Shown: positions 33,350-42,627, counted from the stretch's first letter. The stretch is DNA of 64,000 bases from Pseudomonas nitroreducens NBRC 12694 (GCF_002091755.1 NZ_BDAI01000008.1:62001-126000), one strand, 5' to 3'. Program-made: numbers and translations. Notes: generated from the sequence alone by a model not told the origin.

Positions 33350-33700
33350 TCAGGCCAGGGCGGCGGCGTAGAGATCGGGCTTGAAGCCGACCAGGGTGCG
33401 ATCACCCAGGTCCAGCACTGGGCGCTTGATCATCGACGGCTGCGCCACCATCAGTTCGATGGCCTTGGCCTGGTCGATATCGGCCTTCTGCGCGTCGTCG
33501 AGCTTGCGGAACGTGGTGCCGGCACGGTTCAGCACAGTCTCCCAGCCATGCTCGTTGCACCATTGCTCCAGGTGCGCGCGGTCTATTCCGCTAGTCTTGT
33601 AGTCGTGGAAGGCGTAGTCGACGCCATGTTCTTCCAGCCAGGTACGGGCCTTCTTCATGGTGTCGCAGGCTTTGATTCCATACAGCGTCCGCTCGCTCAC
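33350..33700 (-). CDS. ArsC/Spx-like YffB-family protein
   Basis: This 116-residue thioredoxin-fold protein of the ArsC/Spx family has GIKACDTMKKARTWLEEHG near its N terminus and IKRPVLDLGD near its C terminus. One N-terminal Cys (position 12) is present without the CxxC partner, as in YffB, a glutathione-binding putative thiol reductase. It starts with GTG. The subfamily is clear; the biological role of YffB is not established. It is next to a LysE-type exporter and dapD. Confidence 0.85.
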   Translation of the reverse strand: MSERTLYGIKACDTMKKARTWLEEHGVDYAFHDYKTSGIDRAHLEQWCNEHGWETVLNRAGTTFRKLDDAQKADIDQAKAIELMVAQPSMIKRPVLDLGDRTLVGFKPDLYAAALA

Positions 33701-33870
33701 GGGGCGCTACTCCTTTTCGATGCTTTTTTCAGGCGCGGGATTATGCCATTTCCCAGCGCCTTGCGGGACGCCGCCGGGAGGCCGGCGTATTGCAACAGTT
33801 TTTTGCCCGAAGCGTGGCTGATCCGCGCCGCGATGGGTGCTTCAATGGATGGCTGTGTTGGAGTTCGACG

Positions 33871-35532
33871 ATGCAAACCGTTTACACCGTGTTGATCCTG
33901 TTGCTGGTCGTGGGGGGAACCCGGCTCGCCGCTCAACTGATCCCGCTGCCCCTGCCGCTGATCCAGATCGTTGCCGGCGCCATGCTCGCCTGGCCGAGCC
34001 TGGGGCTGCACGTGGCGCTCGATCCCGAGCTGTTCATGTTCCTGTTCATCCCGCCGCTGCTGTTCGCCGATGGCTGGCGCATGCCCAAGGGTGAGTTCTG
34101 GAAGATGCGCTGGCCGATCCTCACCCTGGCTTTCGCCCTGGTGCTGTTCACCGTGCTCGGCGGTGGCGTCTTCATCCACCTGCTGATTCCCGAGATACCC
34201 TGGGCTGCCGCCTTCGCCCTGGCGGCGGTGCTGTCGCCGACCGATGCGCTGGCGGTCTCGGCCATCGCCCAGGACCGCCTTCCCAGGCGCCTGATGCACG
34301 TGTTGCAGGGCGAGGCGTTGATGAACGACGCCTCCGGCCTGGTCGCCTTCAAGTTCGCCATCGCCGCTGCCATGACCGGTACCTTCTCGCTGATGGACGC
34401 CAGCCTGAGTTTCCTGCTGGTGGCGGTTGGCGGGCTGGCCTGCGGGGTGTTCATCAGCTGGCTGCTGGGGCGCATTCGCGCCTGGATGATCCGTCGCGGC
34501 TGGGATGATCCGGCGACGCACGTGGTGCTGATGCTGCTGTTGCCCTTCGCCTGCTACATGATCGCCGAGGAGCTGGGGGTGTCCGGCATCCTGGCGGCGG
34601 TGGCGGCCGGCATGATGCAGAGCTGGGCCGACCTGCTGCCGCGGCAGACCAACACGCGCCTGCTCAACCGCAGCGTCTGGTCGATGCTCGAGTTCGCCTT
34701 CAACGGCGTGGTGTTCCTGCTGCTGGGCCTGCAGTTGCCGGACATCCTGAAATCGGTCTCCCACCATGCCGATGACGTGATGTGGCGCTCGTCGCTGCTG
34801 CTGTTCTACGTGCTGGCGGTGTTCGCCGTGCTGATCCTGCTGCGTTTCGGCTGGGTCTGGTGTTACTGGAAGGTGTCGGTGCGCTTCGAGCAGTGGTGGG
34901 GGATAGAGCTGGGCGGTCGTTCGGGCGAGCCGGTACTGCGGTTGTCGGCAATCTCGGCGCTGGGCGGGGTGCGCGGGGCGGTGACGCTGGCCGGCGTGCT
35001 CTCGGTACCGCTGCTGTTGCTCGATGGTTCGGCCTTCCCGCAGCGCGACCTGATCATCTTCATCGCCACCGGGGTGATCCTGGTGTCGCTGATCGCCGCC
35101 ACCATCGGCCTGCCGATCCTTCTGCGCGGTCTGCCGGCAGCCAGCAATGACCAGCGCGAGCGCGAAGTGCAGTCGGTGTGGCGCAAGACCGCGGTGGCGG
35201 CCATCCACATGCTGGAAGGCGAGGAAATGCCCACTCGCGACGGTGCGGATGCCGACGAAGCGGCGCGCCTGGCAGAGGTGAAGGCGCGGCTGATGGCCGA
35301 GTATCGCCACGAACTGGACCCGGCGCCGGACTCCCAGGAAGCCCGCGAGCGCGCTCGCAGCCTGGAACTGGCCGATCAGGCGCTGCGCATCAAGGCGCTG
35401 CGGGCGCAGCGCCTTGAGCTGTACCGCATGCGTCGTGAGCATGAGATCGACGACGAGACCATGCGCGAGGTGCTGGGCGAGCTGGACAGCCAGGAAGCCT
35501 GGGTGACCAGCAAGGCGGGGCGCTGGGTGTAG
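33871..35532 (+). CDS. CPA1-family Na+(K+)/H+ antiporter
   Basis: This 553-residue protein has an N-terminal membrane domain of about 12 helices (TVYTVLILLLVVGGTRLAAQ onward). The ion-binding region ALAAVLSPTDALAVSAIAQD contains the PTD motif, and EALMNDASGLVAFKFA contains the ND motif of CPA1/NhaP exchangers. GGVRGAVTLAGVLS follows. The last about 140 residues are a charged cytosolic helical tail with coiled-coil character. GGAG lies 7 bases before the ATG at 33871; the upstream frame is open but unsupported. Ion preference unknown. Confidence 0.88.
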   Translation: MQTVYTVLILLLVVGGTRLAAQLIPLPLPLIQIVAGAMLAWPSLGLHVALDPELFMFLFIPPLLFADGWRMPKGEFWKMRWPILTLAFALVLFTVLGGGVFIHLLIPEIPWAAAFALAAVLSPTDALAVSAIAQDRLPRRLMHVLQGEALMNDASGLVAFKFAIAAAMTGTFSLMDASLSFLLVAVGGLACGVFISWLLGRIRAWMIRRGWDDPATHVVLMLLLPFACYMIAEELGVSGILAAVAAGMMQSWADLLPRQTNTRLLNRSVWSMLEFAFNGVVFLLLGLQLPDILKSVSHHADDVMWRSSLLLFYVLAVFAVLILLRFGWVWCYWKVSVRFEQWWGIELGGRSGEPVLRLSAISALGGVRGAVTLAGVLSVPLLLLDGSAFPQRDLIIFIATGVILVSLIAATIGLPILLRGLPAASNDQREREVQSVWRKTAVAAIHMLEGEEMPTRDGADADEAARLAEVKARLMAEYRHELDPAPDSQEARERARSLELADQALRIKALRAQRLELYRMRREHEIDDETMREVLGELDSQEAWVTSKAGRWV

Positions 35533-35542
35533 TGGTGCTCTT

Positions 35543-35635
35543 GTAGGAGCGAGCTTGCTCGCGAACCGCTTGGCTCTGGAACTGCCGGATAGTTCTGTTC
35601 GCGAGCAAGGACTGGGCGTGCCCCCTCGGTCCTAC
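35543..35635. repeat. REPIN-like repeat between the antiporter and dapC
   Basis: The left arm is GTAGGAGCGAGC...TTGCTCGCGAAC. The right arm is GTTCGCGAGCAAGGAC...GGTCCTAC. It is the mirror arrangement of the element at 29827-29915. Both lie between converging genes, a usual place for REPs. Confidence 0.85.
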
Positions 35636-35648
35636 AGGGTGTGCAACC

Positions 35649-36845
35649 TCAGAGGCTCTGTACGTACTGCTTGATCCGCTCGGCCGCTTCCACGCACTCC
35701 GCCAGTGGTGCCACCAGCGCCATGCGCACGCGGTTGGCGCCGGGGTTCTCGCCGTTCACTTCGCGCGACAGGTAGGAGCCCGGCACCACGGTGACGTGTT
35801 GCGCATCGAACAGGCCGCGGCAGAACTCGGTGTCGGCAACCGGTGTTTTCGCCCACAGGTAGAAGCTGCCGTCCGGGCGCTGCACGTCGAGCACGCCGCC
35901 GAGGATGTCCAGCACGGCGTCAAACTTCTCGCGGTACAGGTCGCGGTTGGCGCGCACGTGGTCCTCGTCCTTCCAGGCAGCGACGCTGGCCAGTTGGGTC
36001 TGAACCGGCATCGCGCAGCCGTGGTAGGTGCGGTACAGGAGGAATTTCTTCAGAACCTCGGCATCGCCGGCGACGAAGCCCGAGCGCAGGCCCGGCAGGT
36101 TGGAGCGCTTGGACAGGCTGTGGAATACCACGCAGCGCTTGAAGTCGTTGCGGCCCAGTTCGGCGCAGGCGCTCAGCAGGCCGGCCGGCGGGTTCTGCTC
36201 GTCGAAGTACAGCTCGCTGTAGCACTCGTCGGCGGCGATCACAAAGTCGTGCTCGTCGGCCAGGGCGATCAGCTTCTTCAGGGTTTCCAGCGGCACCAGC
36301 GCACCGGTGGGGTTGCCCGGCGAGCAGAGGAAGAGGATCTGGCAGCGCGCCCAGATGTCGGCCGGCACGGCGTCGAAGTCCGGGTTGAAGCCGTTGTCTT
36401 CCAGGCACGGCAGGTAGTGCGGCTCGGCGCCGGCCAGCAGGGCCGCGCCTTCGTAGATCTGGTAGAACGGGTTCGGGCTGATCACCAGACCCTTGGCGTT
36501 GCGGTCGACCACGGTCTGGGTGAAGGCGAACAGCGCTTCGCGGGTGCCGTTCACCGGCAGCACGTGGCGCGCAGCGTCCAGCCAGCCGGCCGGTACCTTG
36601 AAGCGGCGCTCGCACCAGGCGGCAATGGCTTCGCGCAGGGCGGGGATGCCCAAGGTGGTCGGATAGACGGCCAACTGGTCGAGGCTGTCGGCCAGGGCCT
36701 TGGCGACGAACTCCGGCGAGCGGTGCTTGGGTTCGCCGATGGACAGCGCGATCGGCTTCAGCTCCGCCGGCGGCTGGGCGCCGGCCAGCAGGGCGCGGAG
36801 CTTCTCGAAGGGGTAGGGCTGGAGCGAGTCGAGGGCAGGATTCAT
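35649..36845 (-). CDS. dapC: Succinyldiaminopimelate transaminase
   Basis: This 398-residue class I/II PLP aminotransferase converts N-succinyl-2-amino-6-ketopimelate to N-succinyl-LL-DAP. Features: LPVNGTREALFAFTQ, LFLCSPGNPTGALVPLE, VIAADECYSELYFDE, and the PLP Lys in VFHSLSKRSNLPGLRSGF. The ATG at 36845 follows a TTG two codons upstream and is preferred. Third dap gene of the succinylase branch in the window; it is 29 bases downstream of glnD and may be co-transcribed with it. Confidence 0.93.
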   Translation of the reverse strand: MNPALDSLQPYPFEKLRALLAGAQPPAELKPIALSIGEPKHRSPEFVAKALADSLDQLAVYPTTLGIPALREAIAAWCERRFKVPAGWLDAARHVLPVNGTREALFAFTQTVVDRNAKGLVISPNPFYQIYEGAALLAGAEPHYLPCLEDNGFNPDFDAVPADIWARCQILFLCSPGNPTGALVPLETLKKLIALADEHDFVIAADECYSELYFDEQNPPAGLLSACAELGRNDFKRCVVFHSLSKRSNLPGLRSGFVAGDAEVLKKFLLYRTYHGCAMPVQTQLASVAAWKDEDHVRANRDLYREKFDAVLDILGGVLDVQRPDGSFYLWAKTPVADTEFCRGLFDAQHVTVVPGSYLSREVNGENPGANRVRMALVAPLAECVEAAERIKQYVQSL

Positions 36846-36874
36846 GGGCAAGGCTCTTTCTTTCTAAAGTCTGA

Positions 36875-39574
36875 CTAAATGCTGATGCGTACCGGCATGC
36901 TCTGCTGGCCGCCGTCGGAAAGGATATCGACCAGGGCGGTCTGGATGCGCTTGCACAGCTCGGGGTCGGAGAGCGGCTGGTTGTGCGCATCGGTGACGAA
37001 GAACACGTCTTCCACGCGTTCGCCCAGTGTGGCGATCTTGGCGTTCTGCACCGACAGGTCGAAGTCCAGGAACAGCCCGCCGATCCGCGCGAGCAGGCCG
37101 GGGCGGTCCGGTGCTATCACTTCGAGCACGCTGACCTGACGCGCCGCGTCGGTGGAAATGGTCACCTGCGGATTGAAGGCGAAGTGCTTGAGCTGGCGCG
37201 GCACGCGGCGCTGGATGATGGTCGGGTACTCGTCCGGGTCCTTCAGCGCGTTGACCAAACCTTCGCGAATTTCCTCGACTCGGCTGGGATTGTTGCCGAT
37301 CGATCCGCCATCGGCGTCGAGCACTATGTAGGTATCGAGGGTGAACAGGCTGGTGGAGGTGATGATCCGCGCGTCCTGAATGTTCAGGTTGAGCTGGTCC
37401 ATCGCGGCCACGGTCACGGCGAAGAAGTCATGCTGGTCGCCGGCATAGATGAAGATCTGCGTGCCACCCTCGAATTCGCGCTGGGCGGTTTCCTTGATCA
37501 GCACCAGCGGGGTGCCGTCGTCCGGATGCTGGAGGATGGCTTCGGTGTGCCAGGCCACGTCGGCTGCGCTGTGGCGCAGGAAATAGTCGTCGCCCAGTTG
37601 GCTCCAGAGCTGCTCGGCGTCGTCCTGGTCGATACCGCCGCGCACCAGGATGTCGATGGCTGCGCTCTGTGTCTGGCGAATCTGCTCCTCGCGGTCGACC
37701 GGGTTCTCCAGGCCGCGTCGCAGGGCGCGCTTGGTCTCGGTGTAGAGCTGGCGCAGCAGGCTGGCGCGCCAGGAGTTCCACAAGGTCGGGTTGGTGGCGT
37801 TGATGTCGGCCACGGTGAGTACGTAGAGGTAGTCCAGGTAGGTCTGGTTGCCCATCAGCTGGGCGAAGTCGTAGATCACCTGCGGGTCGGACAGGTCCTT
37901 GCGCTGGGCGGTGGTGGACATGATCAGATGGTTCTGCACCAGCCAGGACACCAGGTTGGTGTCCCACGGCGGCAACTGATGGCGCTGGCAGAAGTGCTCG
38001 GCGTCCACCGCGCCCAGTTCCGAGTGGTCGCCGCCGCGGCCCTTGGCGATGTCATGGTAGAGGCCGGCGATGTAGATCAGCTCGGGCTTGGGCAGGCGCT
38101 CCATGATCTTGCTGGCCAGCGGGTACTTCTCCGCCATGTCCGGGCGGCGCAGCTTGCGCAGGTGCTTGATCAGGTTGAGGGTGTGCGCATCCACCGTATA
38201 GATGTGGAACAGGTCGTGCTGCATCTGCCCGACGATCAGGCCGAACTCCGGCAGGTAGCGGCCGAGGATGCCGTAGCGGTTCATCCGCCGCAGGTTGCGG
38301 TGGATGCCTTCCTTGCACTTGAACAGCTCGATGAACAGGCTGGTGTTGCGAATGTCGTGGCGGAAGTCGTCGTCGATCAGGTGGCGGCTGTCGCGCAGCA
38401 GACGGATCGTATCGGCGCGCACGCCCTTGATCTCGGGGTGCTGGGCGAGCAGCACGAAGATTTCCAGCAGGGCGAACGGGGTGCGCTTGAAAACGTTGGC
38501 GTGGGTGACTTCCAGGTAGCCGTCGCGCAGCTGGAAGCGACTGTTGAGCGGCAGGATCTGGCCGTTCTCGCCGGCCCGCAGTATCACTTCCTCGAAGTGC
38601 TGCATGATCAGGTCGTTCAGCTCGGACACCGCCATCACCACGCGGTAGTACTTCTGCATGAAGCGCTCGACGGCCAGCTTGGCGTCGTTGCCTTCATAAC
38701 CGAGCATCCCGGCAATGCGCCGCTGATGGTCGAACAGCAGCCGGTCCTCGGCGCGGCCGGCGAGCATGTGCAGGGCGTAGCGGACCTTCCAGAGGAATTC
38801 CTGGCTGGAGGCCAGCACCGCGCACTCGCTCTCGACCAGGAACCCCTCGCGCACCAGGGCGTGCAGGTTGAGGCTGCCGAAATGCCGGCGGGCGACCCAG
38901 AGTAGCGTCTGGATGTCGCGCAGGCCGCCGGGCGAGCCCTTCACGTTGGGTTCGAGGTTGTATTCGGTGTCGTTGTATTTGGTGTGGCGGTGAATCTGCT
39001 CCTTGCGCTTGGCCAGGTAGAACTGGCCGCTGGGCCACATCTGCTTGGCGCTGGTGGCTTCGAGCATGCGCTGGCGCAGGCTGTCCGGGCCGGAAATGGT
39101 CCGGCACTCCATCAGGTTGGTGACCACGGTGAGGTCCGCGCGCGCTTCCTCGGCGCACTCGGCCACCGAGCGTACGCTCTGGCCGACTTCCAGGCCGATG
39201 TCCCAGAGCAGGGTGAGGAAGCCTTCGATGGGCTCGCGGAAGATTTCCTGGTCTTCGCTGTCCAGCAGGATCAGCAGGTCGATGTCCGAGTGCGGGTGCA
39301 ATTCGCCGCGGCCATAGCCGCCCACGGCGACCAGCGCGATGTCGGCGTCGTCGCCCCAGTCAAAGCGATTCCAGGCCTGCTGCAGGATCTGGTCGACGAA
39401 CCAGGCGCGGTCCTCGATCAGCCGACGGATATCGCGGCCGCCGTTGAAGCGGCTATCCAGCACTTCGTTGGCCTGACGAATGGCCTTCTTGAAGGCGGCG
39501 ATGGGGCTGGATTTGAGGGCCAGTTCCGCCTGGAACTGCCCGCGGTCGAACAACTCGGGATCCACCTGCGGCAT
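36875..39574 (-). CDS. glnD: Bifunctional PII uridylyltransferase / uridylyl-removing enzyme
   Basis: This 899-residue nitrogen sensor uridylylates PII proteins under low glutamine and removes UMP when glutamine is high. Domains in order: nucleotidyltransferase (VGGYGRGELHPHSDIDLLIL), a helical PII-UT region, the HD hydrolase (AGLYHDIAKGRGGDHSELG), and two C-terminal ACT domains (from about residues 700 and 810) that bind glutamine. Length matches the Pseudomonas GlnD. The ATG at 39574 has AGGAAGG upstream. Confidence 0.96.
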   Translation of the reverse strand: MPQVDPELFDRGQFQAELALKSSPIAAFKKAIRQANEVLDSRFNGGRDIRRLIEDRAWFVDQILQQAWNRFDWGDDADIALVAVGGYGRGELHPHSDIDLLILLDSEDQEIFREPIEGFLTLLWDIGLEVGQSVRSVAECAEEARADLTVVTNLMECRTISGPDSLRQRMLEATSAKQMWPSGQFYLAKRKEQIHRHTKYNDTEYNLEPNVKGSPGGLRDIQTLLWVARRHFGSLNLHALVREGFLVESECAVLASSQEFLWKVRYALHMLAGRAEDRLLFDHQRRIAGMLGYEGNDAKLAVERFMQKYYRVVMAVSELNDLIMQHFEEVILRAGENGQILPLNSRFQLRDGYLEVTHANVFKRTPFALLEIFVLLAQHPEIKGVRADTIRLLRDSRHLIDDDFRHDIRNTSLFIELFKCKEGIHRNLRRMNRYGILGRYLPEFGLIVGQMQHDLFHIYTVDAHTLNLIKHLRKLRRPDMAEKYPLASKIMERLPKPELIYIAGLYHDIAKGRGGDHSELGAVDAEHFCQRHQLPPWDTNLVSWLVQNHLIMSTTAQRKDLSDPQVIYDFAQLMGNQTYLDYLYVLTVADINATNPTLWNSWRASLLRQLYTETKRALRRGLENPVDREEQIRQTQSAAIDILVRGGIDQDDAEQLWSQLGDDYFLRHSAADVAWHTEAILQHPDDGTPLVLIKETAQREFEGGTQIFIYAGDQHDFFAVTVAAMDQLNLNIQDARIITSTSLFTLDTYIVLDADGGSIGNNPSRVEEIREGLVNALKDPDEYPTIIQRRVPRQLKHFAFNPQVTISTDAARQVSVLEVIAPDRPGLLARIGGLFLDFDLSVQNAKIATLGERVEDVFFVTDAHNQPLSDPELCKRIQTALVDILSDGGQQSMPVRISI

Positions 39575-39720
39575 GGCGGCCTTCCTGATCAATGGCTTAG
39601 GGGAGGGCAGGGGCAAGAGGGCGGTCGGGCCTGGGCGCTTGGCGCCAGGCCCGGCAGCTGTGCCGGGCCGGGATTTCTATGTTCTACCCAGCCGTCGGCG
39701 AGATTGCAAACCGCTTCCGG

Positions 39721-40503
39721 TCAGGCCGGCGTGCGCGGGAAGCTTTCGTCGTTGCGCAGGGTCAGGATCTCGTAGCCGTCGGCGGTGACCAGCACGGTGT
39801 GCTCCCACTGCGCGGACAGCTTGCGGTCCTTGGTGATGGCGGTCCAGCCGTCGCCGAGCAGGCGGGTTTCCGCGCGGCCCTGGTTGATCATCGGCTCGAT
39901 GGTGAAGATCATGCCTTCCTTGAGTTCCAGGCCGGTGCCGGCGCGGCCGTAGTGCAGCACTTGCGGCTCTTCGTGGAACACCTTGCCGATGCCGTGGCCG
40001 CAATACTCGCGTACCACGGAGAAGCCGTTCTTCTCGGCGTATTTCTGGATCACTTCGCCGATGTCGCCCAGGCGTGCGCCCGGTTTGACCAGCGCAATGC
40101 CCTTGTACAGGCATTCCTGGGTGATCTGGCAGAGGCGGTCAGCCCATTCCGGGGTCTTGCCCACCGAGAACATCTTGCTGGTGTCGCCGTGGTAGCCGTC
40201 CTTGATGACGGTGACATCGATGTTGACGATGTCGCCTTCCTTGAGCGGCTTCTCGTTGGGAATGCCGTGGCACACCACGTGGTTGATCGAGGTGCAGATC
40301 GACTTGGGAAAGCCCTTGTAGTTCAGCGGCGCGGGAATGGCCTTCTGCACGTTGACGATGTAGTCGTGGCAGAGACGGTCCAGCTCATCGGTGGTGACGC
40401 CGGGCTTGACGTGTTCGCCGATCATTTCCAGCACTTCGGCGGCCAGGCGGCCGGCGACGCGCATTTTCTCGATGTCTTCGGGCGTCTTGATGGTGACGGT
40501 CAT
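39721..40503 (-). CDS. map: Type I methionine aminopeptidase
   Basis: This 260-residue enzyme removes the N-terminal Met from nascent proteins. Metal ligands appear in the expected order: Asp in VNIDVTVIKDGYHGDTSKMF, His in GHGIGKVFHEEPQV, Glu in MIFTIEPMINQG, and the last Glu in WTAITKDRKLSAQWEHTVLV. It is divergent from rpsB, as in most gamma-proteobacteria. glnD lies 147 bases downstream. Confidence 0.95.
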   Translation of the reverse strand: MTVTIKTPEDIEKMRVAGRLAAEVLEMIGEHVKPGVTTDELDRLCHDYIVNVQKAIPAPLNYKGFPKSICTSINHVVCHGIPNEKPLKEGDIVNIDVTVIKDGYHGDTSKMFSVGKTPEWADRLCQITQECLYKGIALVKPGARLGDIGEVIQKYAEKNGFSVVREYCGHGIGKVFHEEPQVLHYGRAGTGLELKEGMIFTIEPMINQGRAETRLLGDGWTAITKDRKLSAQWEHTVLVTADGYEILTLRNDESFPRTPA

Positions 40504-40650
40504 GCGACTTCTCTATCAGGCGCTGCGTACGCGCGGGTAAATAAGAGGAATACGCAAGTCTATCAGATTCGGTGCCTTTCTATTAGGGGCGGGCGGCCGA
40601 CCGGGCTGTTCGGACGAGGCGGTGGGGAGATGCCGGGCGTCCCTCCGGGT

Positions 40651-40678
40651 TTTGTTCTGGCCGAGGTTGTGGTATAAA
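40651..40678 (+). promoter_or_regulatory. Candidate sigma-70 promoter of rpsB-tsf
   Basis: TATAAA at 40673-40678 is a strong -10. TTTGTT at 40651-40656 (16-base spacer) is a weaker -35. It lies in the 318-base map-rpsB gap (40504-40821) and precedes the S2 leader. The remainder of the gap nearer map (40504-40650) would hold the map promoter; I see no clear consensus there. Confidence 0.55.
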
Positions 40679-40684
40679 GCGCCC

Positions 40685-40821
40685 CGCTCCGGAGGCTACG
40701 GCCATTCCGGGGCATTAACCCACACATGCATCGACACGATGGCCTGGGTGCCCTGCGACACAGTCGAAGGGTTGGCCGTTGGGATGCATGGAGGCCTAAC
40801 CCGACTTATCGAGGAACTATC
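40685..40821 (+). ncRNA. rpsB 5' leader, probable S2 autoregulatory (t44-type) RNA
   Basis: About 135 bases separate the predicted transcription start from the rpsB ATG. The segment carries the paired runs GATGGCC/GGTTGGCC and GGGTTGG/CCTAACCC, and the block TGGAGGCCTAACCC just before the ribosome binding site. This resembles the leader upstream of rpsB in other gamma-proteobacteria, through which S2 represses its own mRNA. The assignment is by recalled resemblance and position; the structure was not computed. Confidence 0.5.
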
Positions 40822-41562
40822 ATGTCCCAAGTCAATATGCGCGATATGCTGAAGGCCGGTGTGCACTTCGGCCACCAGACCCGTTACTGGAACCCGAAAA
40901 TGGGCAAGTTCATTTTCGGTGCGCGCAACAAGATCCACATCATCAACCTCGAAAAAACCCTGCCGATGTTCAACGAGGCCCTGACCTTCGTTGAGCGCCT
41001 GGCCCAGGGCAAGAACAAGATCCTGTTCGTCGGCACCAAGCGTTCCGCTGGCAAGATCGTTCGCGAAGAAGCTGCCCGTTGCGGCATGCCGTACGTCGAC
41101 CATCGTTGGCTGGGCGGCATGCTCACCAACTACAAGACCATCCGTCAGTCGATCAAGCGTCTGCGCGAGCTGGAAGTTCAGTCCCAGGACGGTACTTTCG
41201 CCAAGCTGACCAAGAAAGAAGCCCTGATGCGCAGCCGTGATCTGGAAAAACTGGATCGCAGCCTGGGCGGCATCAAGGACATGGGCGGCCTGCCGGACGC
41301 TCTGTTCGTGATCGACGTTGACCATGAGCGCATTGCTATCACCGAAGCCAACAAGCTGGGTATCCCGGTCATTGGCGTCGTCGATACCAACAGCAGCCCG
41401 GAAGGCGTTGACTATGTTATCCCGGGTAACGACGACGCCATTCGCGCCGTACAGCTGTACCTGGGCTCCATGGCCGAAGCCGTACTGCGTGGCAAGAGCG
41501 CCGGTGGCGTGACTGCTGACGAGTTCGTAGAAGAAGCGCCGGCCGAATCCGCCGAAGGCTGA
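40822..41562 (+). CDS. rpsB: 30S ribosomal protein S2
   Basis: This 246-residue S2 protein starts MSQVNMRDMLKAGVHFGHQT. Signatures include TRYWNPKMGKFIFGARNKIH, FVGTKRSAGKIV, PYVDHRWLGGMLTN and VIPGNDDAIRAVQLYLG. GAGGA precedes the ATG. It is co-oriented with tsf and separated from it by an internal terminator, the usual arrangement that sets a high S2 to EF-Ts ratio. Confidence 0.98.
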   Translation: MSQVNMRDMLKAGVHFGHQTRYWNPKMGKFIFGARNKIHIINLEKTLPMFNEALTFVERLAQGKNKILFVGTKRSAGKIVREEAARCGMPYVDHRWLGGMLTNYKTIRQSIKRLRELEVQSQDGTFAKLTKKEALMRSRDLEKLDRSLGGIKDMGGLPDALFVIDVDHERIAITEANKLGIPVIGVVDTNSSPEGVDYVIPGNDDAIRAVQLYLGSMAEAVLRGKSAGGVTADEFVEEAPAESAEG

Positions 41563-41595
41563 TTCCAGGACGTCCAGACGTCCTGCGGTGCGCGG

Positions 41596-41618
41596 AAAGG
41601 GGGCTAGGCCCCCTTTTT
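41596..41618 (+). terminator. Terminator/attenuator between rpsB and tsf
   Basis: AAAGGGGGC-TAG-GCCCCCTTT forms a 9-bp stem with the T-run extending two bases further. It lies 33 bases after the rpsB stop and about 70 bases before tsf, so it should lower but not abolish tsf transcription. Confidence 0.85.
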
Positions 41619-41687
41619 GCCACCCTGTAAATTCCGCCCGGGCAGCCGGGCGATCTGGTTTTGAGAGCAACTCAAGAGGATTTCGAA

Positions 41688-42557
41688 ATGGCAGAAATTA
41701 CTGCAGCACTGGTCAAGGAACTGCGTGAGCGTACCGGCCAGGGCATGATGGAGTGCAAGAAGGCACTGGTCGCCGCCGAAGGCGATATCGAAAAAGCCAT
41801 CGACGACATGCGTGCTTCCGGCGCCATCAAGGCTGCCAAGAAGGCTGGCAACATCGCCGCCGAAGGCGCCATCGCCGCCAAAGTGGCTGATGATGCCAAG
41901 TCCGCTACCATCATCGAAGTCAACTCGCAGACCGACTTCCTGGCCCTGCAGGACGACTTCAAGAACTTCGTGGCTGCCAGCCTGGACAAGGCCGTTGCTC
42001 AGAAGCTGACCGACGCTGCTCCGCTGATCGCCGAGCAAGAGTCCGCTCGTGAAGCCCTGGTTGCCAAGTGCGGCGAGAACGTCAACATCCGTCGTCTGGC
42101 TCGCGCCGAAGGTGACGTGGTTGGCGCCTACCTGCACGGCCACCGCATCGGCGTTCTGGTCACCCTGAAGGGCGGCAACGCTGAACTGGCTCGCGACATC
42201 GCCATGCACATCGCTGCCAGCAACCCGCAGTTCCTGGATCCGTCGCAGGTTTCCGAAGAAGCCGTTGCCAAAGAGAAGGAAATCTTCCTCGCTCTGAACG
42301 CCGACAAGATCGCCGGCAAGCCGGAAAACATCGTCGAGAACATGGTCAAGGGCCGTATCTCGAAGTTCCTGGCCGAAGCCAGCCTGGTCGAGCAGGCGTT
42401 CGTCAAGGACCCGGAAGTCAAGGTCGGTGACCTGGCCAAGAAAGCCGGCGCTGAAATCGTTTCCTTCGTTCGCTTCGAAGTAGGCGAGGGCATCGAGAAG
42501 GTCGAAGCCGACTTTGCTGCCGAGGTTGCTGCTCAAGTAGCCGCTTCCAAGCAGTAA
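41688..42557 (+). CDS. tsf: Elongation factor Ts
   Basis: This 289-residue nucleotide exchange factor for EF-Tu has the N-terminal UBA-like domain with LRERTGQGMMECKKAL and the core motif IIEVNSQTDFLA, both diagnostic. The C-terminal half includes VTLKGGNAELARDIAMHIAA. AAGAGGA precedes the ATG at 41688. Cotranscribed with rpsB in part. Confidence 0.97.
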   Translation: MAEITAALVKELRERTGQGMMECKKALVAAEGDIEKAIDDMRASGAIKAAKKAGNIAAEGAIAAKVADDAKSATIIEVNSQTDFLALQDDFKNFVAASLDKAVAQKLTDAAPLIAEQESAREALVAKCGENVNIRRLARAEGDVVGAYLHGHRIGVLVTLKGGNAELARDIAMHIAASNPQFLDPSQVSEEAVAKEKEIFLALNADKIAGKPENIVENMVKGRISKFLAEASLVEQAFVKDPEVKVGDLAKKAGAEIVSFVRFEVGEGIEKVEADFAAEVAAQVAASKQ

Positions 42558-42582
42558 TAGACAGTCTCACGACTGTCGCCCC

Positions 42583-42620
42583 GCAAGAGGCTGCCCGCTA
42601 ACGCGCGCGGCCTCTTTGCC
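42583..42620 (+). terminator. Imperfect hairpin after tsf
   Basis: GCAAGAGGC and GCCTCTTTGC can pair across a GC-rich loop (TGCCCGCTAACGCGCGCG). The T-run is only three bases, so it is a weak terminator or a processing hairpin between tsf and pyrH. Confidence 0.5.
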
Positions 42621-42627
42621 AAACTGG

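Noticed and set aside
33697..35442. 581-codon open frame antisense to the antiporter, Gln/His/Arg-rich
   Set aside because: Composition is the complement of hydrophobic membrane-helix codons; the plus-strand antiporter has PTD and ND motifs and a ribosome binding site.
36875..39574. Large antisense frames over glnD
   Set aside because: GlnD has all domains on the minus strand; opposite frames have no start signals or domains.
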